The notes: generated by a model not told the origin, from the letters alone. 34,959 nt of DNA from JAQBQZ01 sp964406475 (GCA_964406475.1 CAYORS010000009.1:1-34959), one strand, 5' to 3'; positions 5,341 through 13,376 are shown, numbered from the stretch's first letter. Program-made: numbers and translations.

Positions 5341-6504
5341 ATGAAAATCCTCTCAATCGAAACATCGTGCGATGAAACAGCTGTGGCGCTTCTGTCTGTT
5401 TCAAAAACAAAAATAAAAATATGCGGTAATGCGCTTTTTTCTCAGGCATCACTCCATGAAGAATACGGAGGAGTCTTCCCCAATCTTGCACGTCGAGAAC
5501 ACCAAAAGAACCTCACCCTCCTCCTCTCTAAAGCTTTAGGTCAAAAACTGAAAATAAAAAAACAGAAAATAAATCTAAAAACACAAGATAAAATTAACAA
5601 GATCAAAGAAATTCTCAAGCGAGAACCAGAACTCCTCAAAGAATTTGAAGAAAAAATAATCTTTCTCAAGAAACCAAAAATCGATCGTATCGCTGTCACA
5701 CAAGGTCCAGGTCTCGAGCCGGCACTATGGGTGGGTATTAGCTTTGCCAAAGCACTTGGAGAGCTCTGGGGAGTACCTGTACAAGGAGTGAACCATATGG
5801 AAGGACACATCTGGGCTGAAATCCTACATCAAAAATCAAACATAAAAAGCAACGAATACGAAATAAGAAAAATAAAATTTCCCGCTCTTGCACTGCTTGT
5901 GTCTGGTGGACACACCGAGCTTGTTCTTATCAAAAAACTTGGCTCATATAAGATTGTAGGGCAAACTCGTGATGATGCTGTCGGTGAGGCTTTTGATAAG
6001 GTGGCACGTCTTTTAGGATTACCTTATCCAGGTGGACCACAGATATCTCATCTCGCAACAAAAGCACGCAATCAAAAACAAAAAAATCCTCTTATTGTAC
6101 TCCCTCGCCCTATGATGTACACAAAAGATTTTGATTTTTCTTTTTCTGGACTTAAGACAGCGGTACTATACCTCACACACAAAATCAAACCTCTTGATAG
6201 CCAAAAACAAGAAGACATTGCTCTTGAATTTGAAAATGCTGTTGTGGAAGTACTTGTACACAAGACCAAAAAGGCACTCGAACACTTCAAAGCACGAACA
6301 CTCATTGTTGGCGGTGGAGTCAGTGCAAATACCTTTTTGAGGCAAAACCTCACAACTCTCGCAGAAGATACCAAGACAGATATTCTTCTTCCAACACCAG
6401 ATATGGCCACAGATAATGCGGTTATGATAGGAATTGTCGCAGGACTTCGATCACAAAAGCCGACCAAAAAACCAATCAAAGCAGAGGGAAATCTTTCGTT
6501 GTAA
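5341..6504 (+). CDS. tsaD: tRNA N6-threonylcarbamoyladenosine transferase TsaD
   Basis: TsaD transfers the threonylcarbamoyl group from TC-AMP to A37 of tRNAs reading ANN codons, working with TsaB/TsaE in the cytoplasm. The 387-aa protein begins with the ASKHA phosphate-binding segment (ILSIETSCDETAVAL). It carries the metal-binding NHMEGHIWAE motif (His152, His156), LLVSGGHTEL, GGGVSANTFLRQN and the C-terminal TPDMATDNAVM with the third metal ligand. It is about 50 residues longer than usual because of a Lys-rich helical insertion at about residues 67-113, of a kind common in CPR proteins. It converges on the DUF4105 gene with only 7 bp between the stop codons and no visible terminator. Confidence 0.95.
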   Translation: MKILSIETSCDETAVALLSVSKTKIKICGNALFSQASLHEEYGGVFPNLARREHQKNLTLLLSKALGQKLKIKKQKINLKTQDKINKIKEILKREPELLKEFEEKIIFLKKPKIDRIAVTQGPGLEPALWVGISFAKALGELWGVPVQGVNHMEGHIWAEILHQKSNIKSNEYEIRKIKFPALALLVSGGHTELVLIKKLGSYKIVGQTRDDAVGEAFDKVARLLGLPYPGGPQISHLATKARNQKQKNPLIVLPRPMMYTKDFDFSFSGLKTAVLYLTHKIKPLDSQKQEDIALEFENAVVEVLVHKTKKALEHFKARTLIVGGGVSANTFLRQNLTTLAEDTKTDILLPTPDMATDNAVMIGIVAGLRSQKPTKKPIKAEGNLSL

Positions 6505-6511
6505 AAAAAGA

Positions 6512-7357
6512 CTAATCGATTATTTTTGAAAAACCGTATGGTGTGAGAGTAGGGTTTTGGTTGAGAGTCTTTCTGACAGAGGGAGAAATATTATGATCTT
6601 CTCGCCACTCTTCAAAATCTTTATAAGACCCCGTCCCAATAAAAAGCAAACCTTTTTTGTACAAAAATTCATCAGCTTTGCCTGTAAAGACTCTTGCAAT
6701 GTTCCAAGGAATACTTCCAGGATGCACCTTGTTTGCCACATCAGCCAACACATTGGTGCAGTTTTCAAAAACAGTATTGTAGAAACGCGGAGTTTGCGAC
6801 AGAAGGATTGTCTCATCAGCAAGATGTGTCAACAAAGATTGTGCTGTCGTTGTTGATATATCAAGCCTGTAGCGATACAAATCTTCTCCAAAATAAACAG
6901 ATCTCCGTGAAAAAAAATCTTTTTCACTCCCCCACAAAATCATAAGCTCGTAGTGTCTCAAAAGACCTTTGATAGATGAATATTCTTCACCTTTTTCTTT
7001 GCGAGCCTCTACTGAGACTGACACACTCTTTCCATCAGTAAACACAAAGGAAAAGAATGTGTGGGCAAACAGACTATTCTCTGAAAAGGGATTCACAAGA
7101 AAATACACATTTTTGATTTTCCCCGCATCAAAATCTTCATCAAAATAGGCAATCGAAGAGATGTGATCTTTGCCGCTATAAGAAAAATTTCTTATATTGT
7201 GGATGTGTATGAGATTATCTTTTTTTGTAATTTCAGGAAGTGTTTTTGATGCATCATCCCAGTTTTTGTCATTGGATGGTTTTTTGAGAGTTACAAAAAC
7301 AACAAAACCACATAAAAGAAAAATGACACTTATTAGCAAGACTCTTTTGTAAGACAT
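6512..7357 (-). CDS. DUF4105 membrane-anchored protein
   Basis: The 281-aa protein has an N-terminal signal anchor (about residues 4-24, VLLISVIFLLCGFVVFVTL) and an outward-facing domain. The domain resembles DUF4105, also called the Lnb N-terminal periplasmic domain: IRNFSYSG, FAHTFFSFVFTDG, the VEARKEKGEEYS and GLLRHYELMILWGSEKD segments, and NTVFENCTNV near the end. The family is linked to lipoprotein handling or cell-envelope proteolysis in other bacteria, but its reaction is not settled; no lipidation Cys is seen in this anchor. The start fits the minus-strand -10 TATTAT (7366-7371), 8 nt before the ATG, giving a nearly leaderless mRNA. Confidence 0.75.
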   Translation of the reverse strand: MSYKRVLLISVIFLLCGFVVFVTLKKPSNDKNWDDASKTLPEITKKDNLIHIHNIRNFSYSGKDHISSIAYFDEDFDAGKIKNVYFLVNPFSENSLFAHTFFSFVFTDGKSVSVSVEARKEKGEEYSSIKGLLRHYELMILWGSEKDFFSRRSVYFGEDLYRYRLDISTTTAQSLLTHLADETILLSQTPRFYNTVFENCTNVLADVANKVHPGSIPWNIARVFTGKADEFLYKKGLLFIGTGSYKDFEEWREDHNISPSVRKTLNQNPTLTPYGFSKIID

Positions 7358-7419
7358 TTGTATCTATAATACCCCATATTTGATAAATTGAGAAAAATAG
7401 ATTGTTGTTTGTAAAAGAC

Positions 7420-7447
7420 TTGACAAAAAACAGAGAAGGTGTATACT
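7420..7447 (+). promoter_or_regulatory. Promoter of the small RNA gene
   Basis: TTGACA (7420-7425), 16 bp, TATACT (7442-7447): a strong promoter followed by no ORF, only hairpins and a terminator. Confidence 0.7.
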
Positions 7448-7453
7448 GATAAT

Positions 7454-7560
7454 TAGAAATTTTTTCTTTCGTCTTTCAAAGATTTCTCAAGAGACACGTT
7501 GGGAGGCGTGTCTCAAGAGAGGGAGCGGTGGTCACAAACGTGGCCGCCGCTCTTCTTGTT
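7454..7560 (+). ncRNA. Small RNA gene of unknown family, about 107 nt
   Basis: A promoter at 7420-7447 drives a short segment made of two hairpins. The first pairs GAGACACG (7491-7498) with CGTGTCTC (7507-7514) around the purine-rich loop TTGGGAGG, and continues outward through a symmetric AA/AA internal loop to TCTC/GAGA. The second is a 13-bp terminator stem (7523-7535 with 7540-7552, loop AAAC) containing two G-U pairs, followed by TTCTTGTTTT. No ORF fits. It lacks the SRP RNA tip motif, and I do not recognise 6S, tmRNA or RNase P features. The exposed GGGAGG loop resembles a Shine-Dalgarno or CsrA-type site, but that link is speculation. Confidence 0.65.
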
Positions 7561-7562
7561 TT
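7523..7562 (+). terminator. Terminator of the small RNA
   Basis: A 13-bp GC-rich stem with loop AAAC and a downstream T-rich tail. Confidence 0.75.
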
Positions 7563-7597
7563 ATTATTATAGTTTCTCTCTACTTTTTATAAAGTAA

Positions 7598-7624
7598 TAA
7601 AAAGACCCTGCATGATACAGGGTC
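7598..7624 (-). terminator. Terminator of the small minus-strand gene at 7681-7917
   Basis: GACCCTG/CAGGGTC stem (7604-7610 with 7618-7624), 7-nt loop, then TTTTTAT on the minus strand. Confidence 0.65.
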
Positions 7625-7680
7625 AGAGGGGTGATTTTATTTCTACACTTTGAGCTTTTTGTATCAGAGTGACTTTAAAA

Positions 7681-7917
7681 TCAAGAAAAGGGATGTGTTT
7701 GCGGGGGGTCAGAGAAAAGATTTATAAAAACCCACCCCATTCCCCCTGTTTCAAAATCCATCAAATTAACAAGACATACTCCAATCATAGAGCGAATCTG
7801 CCATTGTCTCCCCAACAATCTTTGTCTCGGAAAGTAAAATTTTAAGACTCGTAGATCGACACGGTCGAAACAAAAAACATCAAACTGATGCAATTGTGAC
7901 AACATTAAAGAACTCAT
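7681..7917 (-). CDS. Small hypothetical protein with its own leaderless promoter
   Basis: A 78-aa frame beginning MSSLMLSQLHQFDVFCFDRV and ending with a TGA stop. No domain or clear membrane segment is recognised. A minus-strand promoter (TTGATT 7946-7951, 16 bp, TATAAA 7924-7929) ends exactly 6 nt before the ATG, the leaderless spacing seen at other genes in this window, and a terminator follows at 7598-7624. The -35 boxes of this gene and of valS overlap back to back, so the two may be transcribed competitively. Moderately confident that it is real; function unknown. Confidence 0.5.
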   Translation of the reverse strand: MSSLMLSQLHQFDVFCFDRVDLRVLKFYFPRQRLLGRQWQIRSMIGVCLVNLMDFETGGMGWVFINLFSDPPQTHPFS

Positions 7918-7923
7918 AGGTTT

Positions 7924-7965
7924 TTTATACTCTTTTTTTGAAAAAAATCAACAAAATGATAGTAT
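7924..7965. promoter_or_regulatory. Divergent leaderless promoters for the 78-aa gene and valS
   Basis: Plus strand: TTGAAA (7938-7943), 16 bp, TAGTAT (7960-7965), 6 nt to the valS ATG. Minus strand: TTGATT (7946-7951), 16 bp, TATAAA (7924-7929), 6 nt to the ATG at 7917. Confidence 0.6.
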
Positions 7966-7971
7966 GTACAT

Positions 7972-10200
7972 ATGGACGACAAATTCCTCAAACCATATAA
8001 CCCACAAGAAACAGAAAGCAAAATCTACAAACTCTGGGAAGAGAGTGGTCTCTTTAATCCTGATATATGTATAGAAAAAGGTATCACAAAAAAAGACAGT
8101 GAGTCTTTTACTATAGTAATGCCCCCTCCCAATGTAACAGGTGTACTCCATATGGGACACGCTCTTATGCTCACCACAGAAGATATTATGGTGCGCTACA
8201 ACAGAATGCTTGGCAAAAAAACCCTCTGGCTCCCTGGTACTGATCATGCCGCTATTGCAACACAAAGCAAAGTAGAAAAAGAGATTTCAAAAAAAGAAGG
8301 CAAAAGCAGACACGACCTCGGACGCGAAGAAATGCTCAAACGTATAGAGATGTTCGCCAAAGAAAGCCATGACACTATCACCTCCCAGGTCCGTGTGATG
8401 GGCGCAAGTTGTGATTGGTCTCGCGAAGCATTTACCCTCGACGAAAAGAGAAATGTCGCGGTAAACACCGTATTTAAAAAAATGTATGACGACGGACTCA
8501 TCTACCGTGCAAACAAAATCGTAAACTGGGATCCCAAGGGTCAGACCACCATCTCAGATGATGAGATAGTGTATGAGGAGCGCAAAGCCAAACTCTACAC
8601 CTTCAAATATTCAAAAGACTTTCCTATCGCAATAGCAACAACAAGACTTGAAACAAAAGTCGGTGATACAGCAGTAGCAGTACACCCAGAAGACGAAAGA
8701 TATCAAAAATACATCGGGCAAACTTTTGAAGTATCTGATTTTTGCGGTGTGAAGCTCTCCATCAAAATAATTGCTGATACAGGCGTAGAGAAAGACTTTG
8801 GTACTGGAGCACTCGGTGTGACTCCAGCACATAGCATGATTGATGCTGAGATGGCTATCAAAAACAACCTTCCAACAATCCAAGTTATAAACGAATACGC
8901 CAAGATGACTGTGGGCGATGAGAGACTCCTCGGCAAGAAAGTAGCAGAGGCTCGAGAAGTCGTAGCAGAATGGCTCCGTACCGAAGGGCTCATGATAGAA
9001 GAAAAGGAAATCATGCAGAACGTCTCAACAGCAGAGAGAACGGGCGGTATAGTAGAACCTCTCCCAAAGCTCCAATGGTTTGTAAATGTAAACAAGGAAT
9101 TTACACTCCCAAACTCAAAGATAAATGGTATCAAAAGTGGTGAAAAGACTACACTCAAAGAGATAATGAAGAGATCGGTTGAGGGTGGACAAATCGAGAT
9201 TATCCCAGAACATTTCTCGAAAACTTATTTCCACTGGATAGACAATCTCCGCGACTGGTGTATCTCGAGACAAATTTGGTATGGGCATAGGGTTCCTGTT
9301 TTTTATAAAAAGGATGGAAACAGTCAATCAACTGAAATGCATATCGGCGAAAACCCAGGCGAAGGCTGGACACAAGACGAAGACACGCTCGACACATGGT
9401 TCTCATCGGCGCTTTGGACATTCTCTACTCTCGGGTGGCCAGACGAAGCAGAGATGAAAAAGAATCATTTTGGAGACTTCCATCCTACAAGCATCCTCGA
9501 GACTGGATACGAAATCCTCTTCTTCTGGGTAGCGCGAATGATACTTATGAGTGGATACTGTCTTGGAGATATTCCGTTCCAGAAAGTCTACCTCCATGGA
9601 ACAGTCCGCGATGCCAAAGGTCAGAAGATGTCAAAATCTCTAGGTAACGGTATTGATCCACTCGATGTAGCAAAAGAATTCGGCTCTGACGCTGGACGAA
9701 TGGCACTCATTATAGGCACAGCTCCAGGGACAGATAGCAAGATCTCTAATGATAAGATCAAGGGCTACAAACACTTCGCAAACAAGCTCTGGAATATTAC
9801 ACGATTCATACTTACTGCCCAAGATGAACAGAAGATTCTACTTGACCGATCGTTCTGTAAACCAACAGCAAAAGACCTTGAACTCATCACGTCACAGGGA
9901 ACACTCATCAAAGAAATCACAAAAGAGCTCAGTGAATACAAGATGCACCTCGCCTCAGACAAAATATACCAATACACATGGGCAACACTTGCCGATGTTA
10001 TCCTCGAGGAAAGCAAGATTATATTTAAGGAAGGTACAGAAGAAGAAAAATACTCTCGAATGCAGTTTTTGTTAAATACTCTAGAAAATATCCTCAAACT
10101 CCTCCACCCTTTTATGCCATTTGTGACAGAAGAAATCTGGCAGACATGGAAAAATGACGGATCAATACTTATGGTAGAAAAGTGGCCTTGTAAGGAATAA
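7972..10200 (+). CDS. valS: Valine--tRNA ligase
   Basis: Class I aminoacyl-tRNA synthetase that charges tRNA-Val and edits mischarged threonine in the CP1 domain. The HIGH box is HMGH at residues 60-63 (PPPNVTGVLHMGHAL). The editing domain is recognisable around IATTRLETKVGDTAVAVHPED. The Trp-rich DWCISRQIWYGHRVPVF segment and the KMSKS box (GQKMSKSLGNGIDPLDV, about residue 550) are intact. At 742 aa it is about 200 residues shorter than E. coli ValS and seems to lack the usual C-terminal coiled-coil arm, ending in the anticodon-binding helices (LHPFMPFVTEEIWQTW). It heads an operon with the PrsW-like, Hsp20 and small membrane protein genes. Confidence 0.95.
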   Translation: MDDKFLKPYNPQETESKIYKLWEESGLFNPDICIEKGITKKDSESFTIVMPPPNVTGVLHMGHALMLTTEDIMVRYNRMLGKKTLWLPGTDHAAIATQSKVEKEISKKEGKSRHDLGREEMLKRIEMFAKESHDTITSQVRVMGASCDWSREAFTLDEKRNVAVNTVFKKMYDDGLIYRANKIVNWDPKGQTTISDDEIVYEERKAKLYTFKYSKDFPIAIATTRLETKVGDTAVAVHPEDERYQKYIGQTFEVSDFCGVKLSIKIIADTGVEKDFGTGALGVTPAHSMIDAEMAIKNNLPTIQVINEYAKMTVGDERLLGKKVAEAREVVAEWLRTEGLMIEEKEIMQNVSTAERTGGIVEPLPKLQWFVNVNKEFTLPNSKINGIKSGEKTTLKEIMKRSVEGGQIEIIPEHFSKTYFHWIDNLRDWCISRQIWYGHRVPVFYKKDGNSQSTEMHIGENPGEGWTQDEDTLDTWFSSALWTFSTLGWPDEAEMKKNHFGDFHPTSILETGYEILFFWVARMILMSGYCLGDIPFQKVYLHGTVRDAKGQKMSKSLGNGIDPLDVAKEFGSDAGRMALIIGTAPGTDSKISNDKIKGYKHFANKLWNITRFILTAQDEQKILLDRSFCKPTAKDLELITSQGTLIKEITKELSEYKMHLASDKIYQYTWATLADVILEESKIIFKEGTEEEKYSRMQFLLNTLENILKLLHPFMPFVTEEIWQTWKNDGSILMVEKWPCKE

Positions 10201-10214
10201 TATTATCTATATTT

Positions 10215-10910
10215 ATGACAACAGCTCTTTTGTTTAGTTTCTTTGGAGGGATACTTCCTGCTTTTTTGTGGCTCAAATTTTGGCTACACGAAGCACCACA
10301 TCACGAACCCCGACGAATTATTTTTGGTATTTTTGTCTTTGGAATGATGAGTGTGTTTCTCGCGGGTATCCTCGAACAAGCAATCAGTCAGTTTGTCGTA
10401 GAATACTCTCTTCTTTCTCTTTTTTTGTGGGCAATGGTAGAAGAATTACTCAAATATATTGGGGCAAGAAATATCGGTATCAAAAGCAGGTTTTGTGACA
10501 ACCCCATTGATCCTGTTATTTTTTTGACGACAAGCGCGCTTGGTTTTGCAGCAGCAGAAAATATTCTTTTTCTGTTTGATCCTATATCAAATGGAGATTT
10601 TATTCTTTCTCTTTCAACTTTGAGTGCACGATTCGTGGGTGCAACAGTGCTCCACGTTATTGCTTCGGGTTGTATTGGTATTTTTATTGGTTTTTCTCTT
10701 CACAAATCGCAACATACGAAAAAGATTTTTGCTTTGTGTGGTTTTTTGCTTGCAACACTATTGCATACCGCGTTCAATAGATTTATAATTCAAGATGAAA
10801 GATACGTTGTGTGGGTATTTCTTGCAGTATGGCTTGGACTCATACTTGTTGTTTATATTCTTGAACGAATAAAAAAACACAAAAAATTATTCCTAATAAC
10901 AAAACAATAA
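10215..10910 (+). CDS. PrsW-family intramembrane metalloprotease-like protein
   Basis: A 231-aa integral membrane protein with about seven hydrophobic helices. It keeps the PrsW/CAAX-like signature: Glu-Glu in AMVEELLKY, ALGFAAAENILFL, a His in VLHVIASG, and LLHTAFNRF near the end. PrsW in Bacillus performs site-1 cleavage of an anti-sigma factor; the substrate here is unknown. It follows valS by 14 nt and precedes hsp20 by 4 nt, so it is probably co-transcribed. A TATTAT just before the ATG could give an extra internal leaderless promoter. Confidence 0.75.
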   Translation: MTTALLFSFFGGILPAFLWLKFWLHEAPHHEPRRIIFGIFVFGMMSVFLAGILEQAISQFVVEYSLLSLFLWAMVEELLKYIGARNIGIKSRFCDNPIDPVIFLTTSALGFAAAENILFLFDPISNGDFILSLSTLSARFVGATVLHVIASGCIGIFIGFSLHKSQHTKKIFALCGFLLATLLHTAFNRFIIQDERYVVWVFLAVWLGLILVVYILERIKKHKKLFLITKQ

Positions 10911-10914
10911 AACA

Positions 10915-11376
10915 ATGAAAGAAAAAGGGTTCTTCAAAAGATTAAAAGGTGCACTATCTCCAGAAGATCAGGATGATTTTTTTGATGAAGAAGAAAATCA
11001 AGATCTTTCATCTCGACCACTTCACAATACAGACGACGAAATCGCAGGAGAGTTATCTGTTGATGTGTACGAAACACCTTCAAATATCATTGTGAAAGCT
11101 ATTGTTGCAGGGGTCAAAAAAGAAGATCTCGATATATCAGTCTCAAGAGATATGATCTCGGTCAAAGGAAGCAGAGTCTCTGAGAGCAATATTGATGATG
11201 GAGATTATTTCCACAAGGAGCTTTACTGGGGCTCATTTTCGCGTACAATATTATTACCTCAAGAAGTGGATGTTGATAAAGCTGAAGCTTTTGAAGACAA
11301 AGGTCTTTTGACCTTGAAACTACCAAAGGTCGATAAAGGTAGACAAGCAAAAATAAGAGTTAAATCAATTAATTAA
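10915..11376 (+). CDS. Hsp20 / alpha-crystallin small heat-shock protein
   Basis: ATP-independent holdase chaperone, 153 aa. The acidic N-terminal arm (about residues 1-42, with DQDDFFDEEENQ) precedes the alpha-crystallin domain (about 43-150): LSVDVYETPSNIIVKAIVAGVKKEDLDISVSRDMISVKG, in two parts broken by the loop, then DYFHKELYWGSFSRTILLP and the A-x-x-x-x-G-L-L-T-L-x-L-P signature (DKGLLTLKLP). The C-terminal tail is short (KIRVKSIN). No heat-shock operator is seen; it is inside the valS operon. Confidence 0.9.
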   Translation: MKEKGFFKRLKGALSPEDQDDFFDEEENQDLSSRPLHNTDDEIAGELSVDVYETPSNIIVKAIVAGVKKEDLDISVSRDMISVKGSRVSESNIDDGDYFHKELYWGSFSRTILLPQEVDVDKAEAFEDKGLLTLKLPKVDKGRQAKIRVKSIN

Positions 11377-11386
11377 TTTTAAAAAT

Positions 11387-11824
11387 ATGGAACAAAATAA
11401 TACAAAAAATAGTTGGGTTGTTTTTATAGGTTTTGTTTTGGCACTTGTAGGAATTTATGGATGCGCCCGCACAATAATCAATATGATAGCATTTGAAAAA
11501 TATCCTCAAGAAGGAGTATATCCTGCTCTCCCATTCTTCCAGCCAGCATATCCTACTTACTTTGGACGTGAAGGAGACTGTCTTGCAAATTACGGTATAA
11601 ACTACCCTATGTATGATGCAAGTGGAAAGCCTGTAAAACAAACAGAAGAAGAAAAAGCTGAACAAAAAAAACAACAAGAAATTCAAAAACAAAACTGTCT
11701 CGATGGAGTCAAAGAATCTCGTGACAAAGCAAAAGTAAATGATATCAGCCAATCACTTCTTGCTCTCTTTATTGGAGCAGGAATCCTTGGATCAAAAAAA
11801 ATATTAAAGCGAAATCAAGCTTAA
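11387..11824 (+). CDS. Small membrane protein, unknown function
   Basis: A 145-aa protein with a first membrane segment at about residues 10-33 (VVFIGFVLALVGIYGCA), an outside or inside loop with two Cys, a charged coiled-coil-like stretch (EEEKAEQKKQQEIQKQ), and a second membrane segment near the C-terminus (SLLALFIGAGILGSKKIL). No domain is recognised. It is the last gene of the valS operon, 10 nt after hsp20, and is followed by an intrinsic terminator. Confidence 0.7.
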   Translation: MEQNNTKNSWVVFIGFVLALVGIYGCARTIINMIAFEKYPQEGVYPALPFFQPAYPTYFGREGDCLANYGINYPMYDASGKPVKQTEEEKAEQKKQQEIQKQNCLDGVKESRDKAKVNDISQSLLALFIGAGILGSKKILKRNQA

Positions 11825-11845
11825 TATCGTAAAGTATTTTACACA

Positions 11846-11875
11846 CAAAACCGCCCAAATAGGCGGTTTTGTTTT
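11846..11875 (+). terminator. Terminator of the valS operon
   Basis: CAAAACCGCC/GGCGGTTTTG stem with a 6-nt loop, then TTTTG. Confidence 0.8.
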
Positions 11876-11876
11876 G

Positions 11877-11906
11877 GGTGCCGAGGGCAGGATCTCTCCC
11901 GCGACT
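11877..11906 (-). pseudogene. Possible tRNA 3'-end remnant
   Basis: On the minus strand this reads like a T-arm plus acceptor end (GCGGG-7-nt loop-CCTGC, then CCTCGGCACC), close to the 3' end of the neighbouring tRNA-Phe (CCTTGGCACC). The loop lacks the TTCGA consensus and no 5' half is present. It may be a decayed duplicate or coincidence. Confidence 0.3.
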
Positions 11907-11930
11907 AAAGTTTGCTTTTTTTTGGCACCA

Positions 11931-11961
11931 AAAAAAGACCGCGCAGAATATATGCGCGGTC
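11931..11961 (-). terminator. Terminator of the tRNA-Phe gene
   Basis: GACCGCGCA/TGCGCGGTC stem (11937-11945 with 11953-11961), 7-nt loop, then TTTTTTT on the minus strand. Confidence 0.75.
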
Positions 11962-11969
11962 TTTATTTT

Positions 11970-12045
11970 TGGTGCCAAGGGCCGGGCTCGAACCGGCGAC
12001 CCCATCCTCTTCAGGGATATGCTCTACCAACTGAGCTACCTTGGC
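11970..12045 (-). tRNA. tRNA-Phe (anticodon GAA)
   Basis: 76 nt including an encoded CCA. Acceptor stem GCCAAGG/CCTTGGC, D-arm GCTC-AGTTGGTA-GAGC, anticodon stem TATCC/GGATG (one T-G pair) with loop CTGAAGA giving anticodon GAA, variable loop, and T-arm GCCGG-TTCGAGC-CCGGC. A -10 box TATACT lies 6 nt upstream of the mature 5' end, so the precursor would have almost no leader. Confidence 0.96.
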
Positions 12046-12079
12046 ATATATAGTATAATAACCAAAAAAAGAAAAAAGT

Positions 12080-12373
12080 CTAATTTTTGCCAAAAAACGA
12101 CTTCAATGTCTCAAGGTTGAAGCCTTTTGGAATCTCTGCCATGCGATGTTGTGTATCAATAAGTCCTGTATACACACTGACAAGCTTGTCTACATAGGGT
12201 TGGATATAATAAAACGCTCCAATAGTAACACCAATAATCACAACCCAATATATCGCCCGCACAATCAGAGCAATGCGACTTTGTCTTTGAATCGAATGAA
12301 GAATCTTGTTGTTGTCTTCGCTGAGTGCTCGTGTTTCTTCGACTATTTTTATCAGCTCTTTTTCGTCAATCAT
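12080..12373 (-). CDS. Small single-pass membrane protein
   Basis: A 97-aa protein. The N-terminal 30 residues are charged and coiled-coil-like (KELIKIVEETRALSEDNNKI). One membrane segment lies at about 38-60 (AIYWVVIIGVTIGAFYYI). The tail ends FNLETLKSFFGKN. No family is recognised. The start is supported by the minus-strand promoter TTGTTT (12404-12409), 17 bp, TGGTATAAT (TATAAT at 12381-12386), then 7 nt to the ATG. It diverges from the VanY-like gene at 12440. Confidence 0.65.
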   Translation of the reverse strand: MIDEKELIKIVEETRALSEDNNKILHSIQRQSRIALIVRAIYWVVIIGVTIGAFYYIQPYVDKLVSVYTGLIDTQHRMAEIPKGFNLETLKSFFGKN

Positions 12374-12380
12374 AAAGATA

Positions 12381-12429
12381 ATTATACCAAACCCTGCACA
12401 TCAAAACAAATAAATTTATGTGCTATAAT
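12381..12429. promoter_or_regulatory. Divergent promoters for the 97-aa gene and the VanY-like gene
   Basis: Minus: TTGTTT-17-TATAAT, 7 nt to the ATG at 12373. Plus: extended -10 TGCTATAAT (TATAAT 12424-12429), 10 nt to the ATG at 12440; no clear -35. Confidence 0.6.
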
Positions 12430-12439
12430 TTGGTATAAC

Positions 12440-13315
12440 ATGCAAAAAAATACTTTTGGATCAAAAGGGTGGTTACATTTAATACTTGTCTTGGTGGCAG
12501 GCTCTTGTAGTGGATATGTAATGTACTATTCAATTGCAAACCTATCACAAAACTACATCGATGCATTAAACAAACTCGCATCTATAGCTTCTGATTTTGA
12601 CTCTATCAAGGAAGAACGAGATGGTTTCAAAAAACTACTTGATGAAGAAAAAGAAACTAACGAATCTCTACGCAAAAAAGTAGACAAGATCACCAAAAAA
12701 GCCGATAAACTTCAAAAAATAAAAGACACTGACAAAGAGTTGCTACAAAAATATTCAAAGGTTTACTTTTTGAATGAAAACTATGTCCCAAAAGAACTGA
12801 GCAAAGTAGACAAAAAATACATCTTCCCAGAAACACGCACCATTGAACTACACTCTGAGGTTGTGCCTTTTATGGAAGATATGATAGATGATGCAGAAGA
12901 CGAAGGTCTCCATTTACGAATTATTTCTGGATACCGATCTTTTACAGAACAAAAATCCCTCAAAGGATCATACACTGTGACTTATGGCACAACGGCGGCC
13001 AACAAATTTTCAGCAGATCAAGGGTATTCTGAACATCAACTTGGCACAGCGATGGATTTGACCACAAGCACTCTTGGCAATGGATATACGGCATTTCAAA
13101 AAACAAAAGAATACGAATGGTTAAATACGAATGCGTATCGTTACGGCTTTGTACTTTCTTATCCACCCAATAACACATATTATGTCTTTGAACCTTGGCA
13201 CTGGAGATTTGTGGGAAAGACTCTTGCAGAAAAACTCCACGATGAAAACAAATACTTCTATGATCTTGATCAACGAGAAATTGATGATTATATTCTTGAC
13301 TTGTTTGAACAATAA
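12440..13315 (+). CDS. VanY-type D-alanyl-D-alanine carboxypeptidase
   Basis: Peptidase M15B family: removes the terminal D-Ala from peptidoglycan stem peptides outside the membrane. The 291-aa protein has an N-terminal anchor (about residues 12-34), a coiled-coil linker (about 50-100, rich in Lys/Glu/Asp), and a catalytic domain with LRIISGYRSFTEQ, the zinc ligands in SEHQLGTAMDL (His and Asp) and the His of EPWHWRF. The reading frame is open much further upstream, but the ATG at 12440 follows the TATAAT, and the upstream part is antisense to another gene. It links to the other wall genes here (ddl, mltG, uppP). Confidence 0.88.
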   Translation: MQKNTFGSKGWLHLILVLVAGSCSGYVMYYSIANLSQNYIDALNKLASIASDFDSIKEERDGFKKLLDEEKETNESLRKKVDKITKKADKLQKIKDTDKELLQKYSKVYFLNENYVPKELSKVDKKYIFPETRTIELHSEVVPFMEDMIDDAEDEGLHLRIISGYRSFTEQKSLKGSYTVTYGTTAANKFSADQGYSEHQLGTAMDLTTSTLGNGYTAFQKTKEYEWLNTNAYRYGFVLSYPPNNTYYVFEPWHWRFVGKTLAEKLHDENKYFYDLDQREIDDYILDLFEQ

Positions 13316-13376
13316 AGGACTCAACAGAAAGTTGAATCAGCTTGATCTTTGCTCGTTTTACGTCGCCAAATAAAAA

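Noticed and set aside
12146..12439. N-terminal extension of the VanY-like protein
   Set aside because: It is antisense to the 97-aa gene, crosses the divergent promoters and lacks protein-like composition.
13316..13376. Terminator between the VanY-like gene and yibE/F
   Set aside because: Only a weak 5-bp hairpin (TCAAC/GTTGA) without a T run is present.
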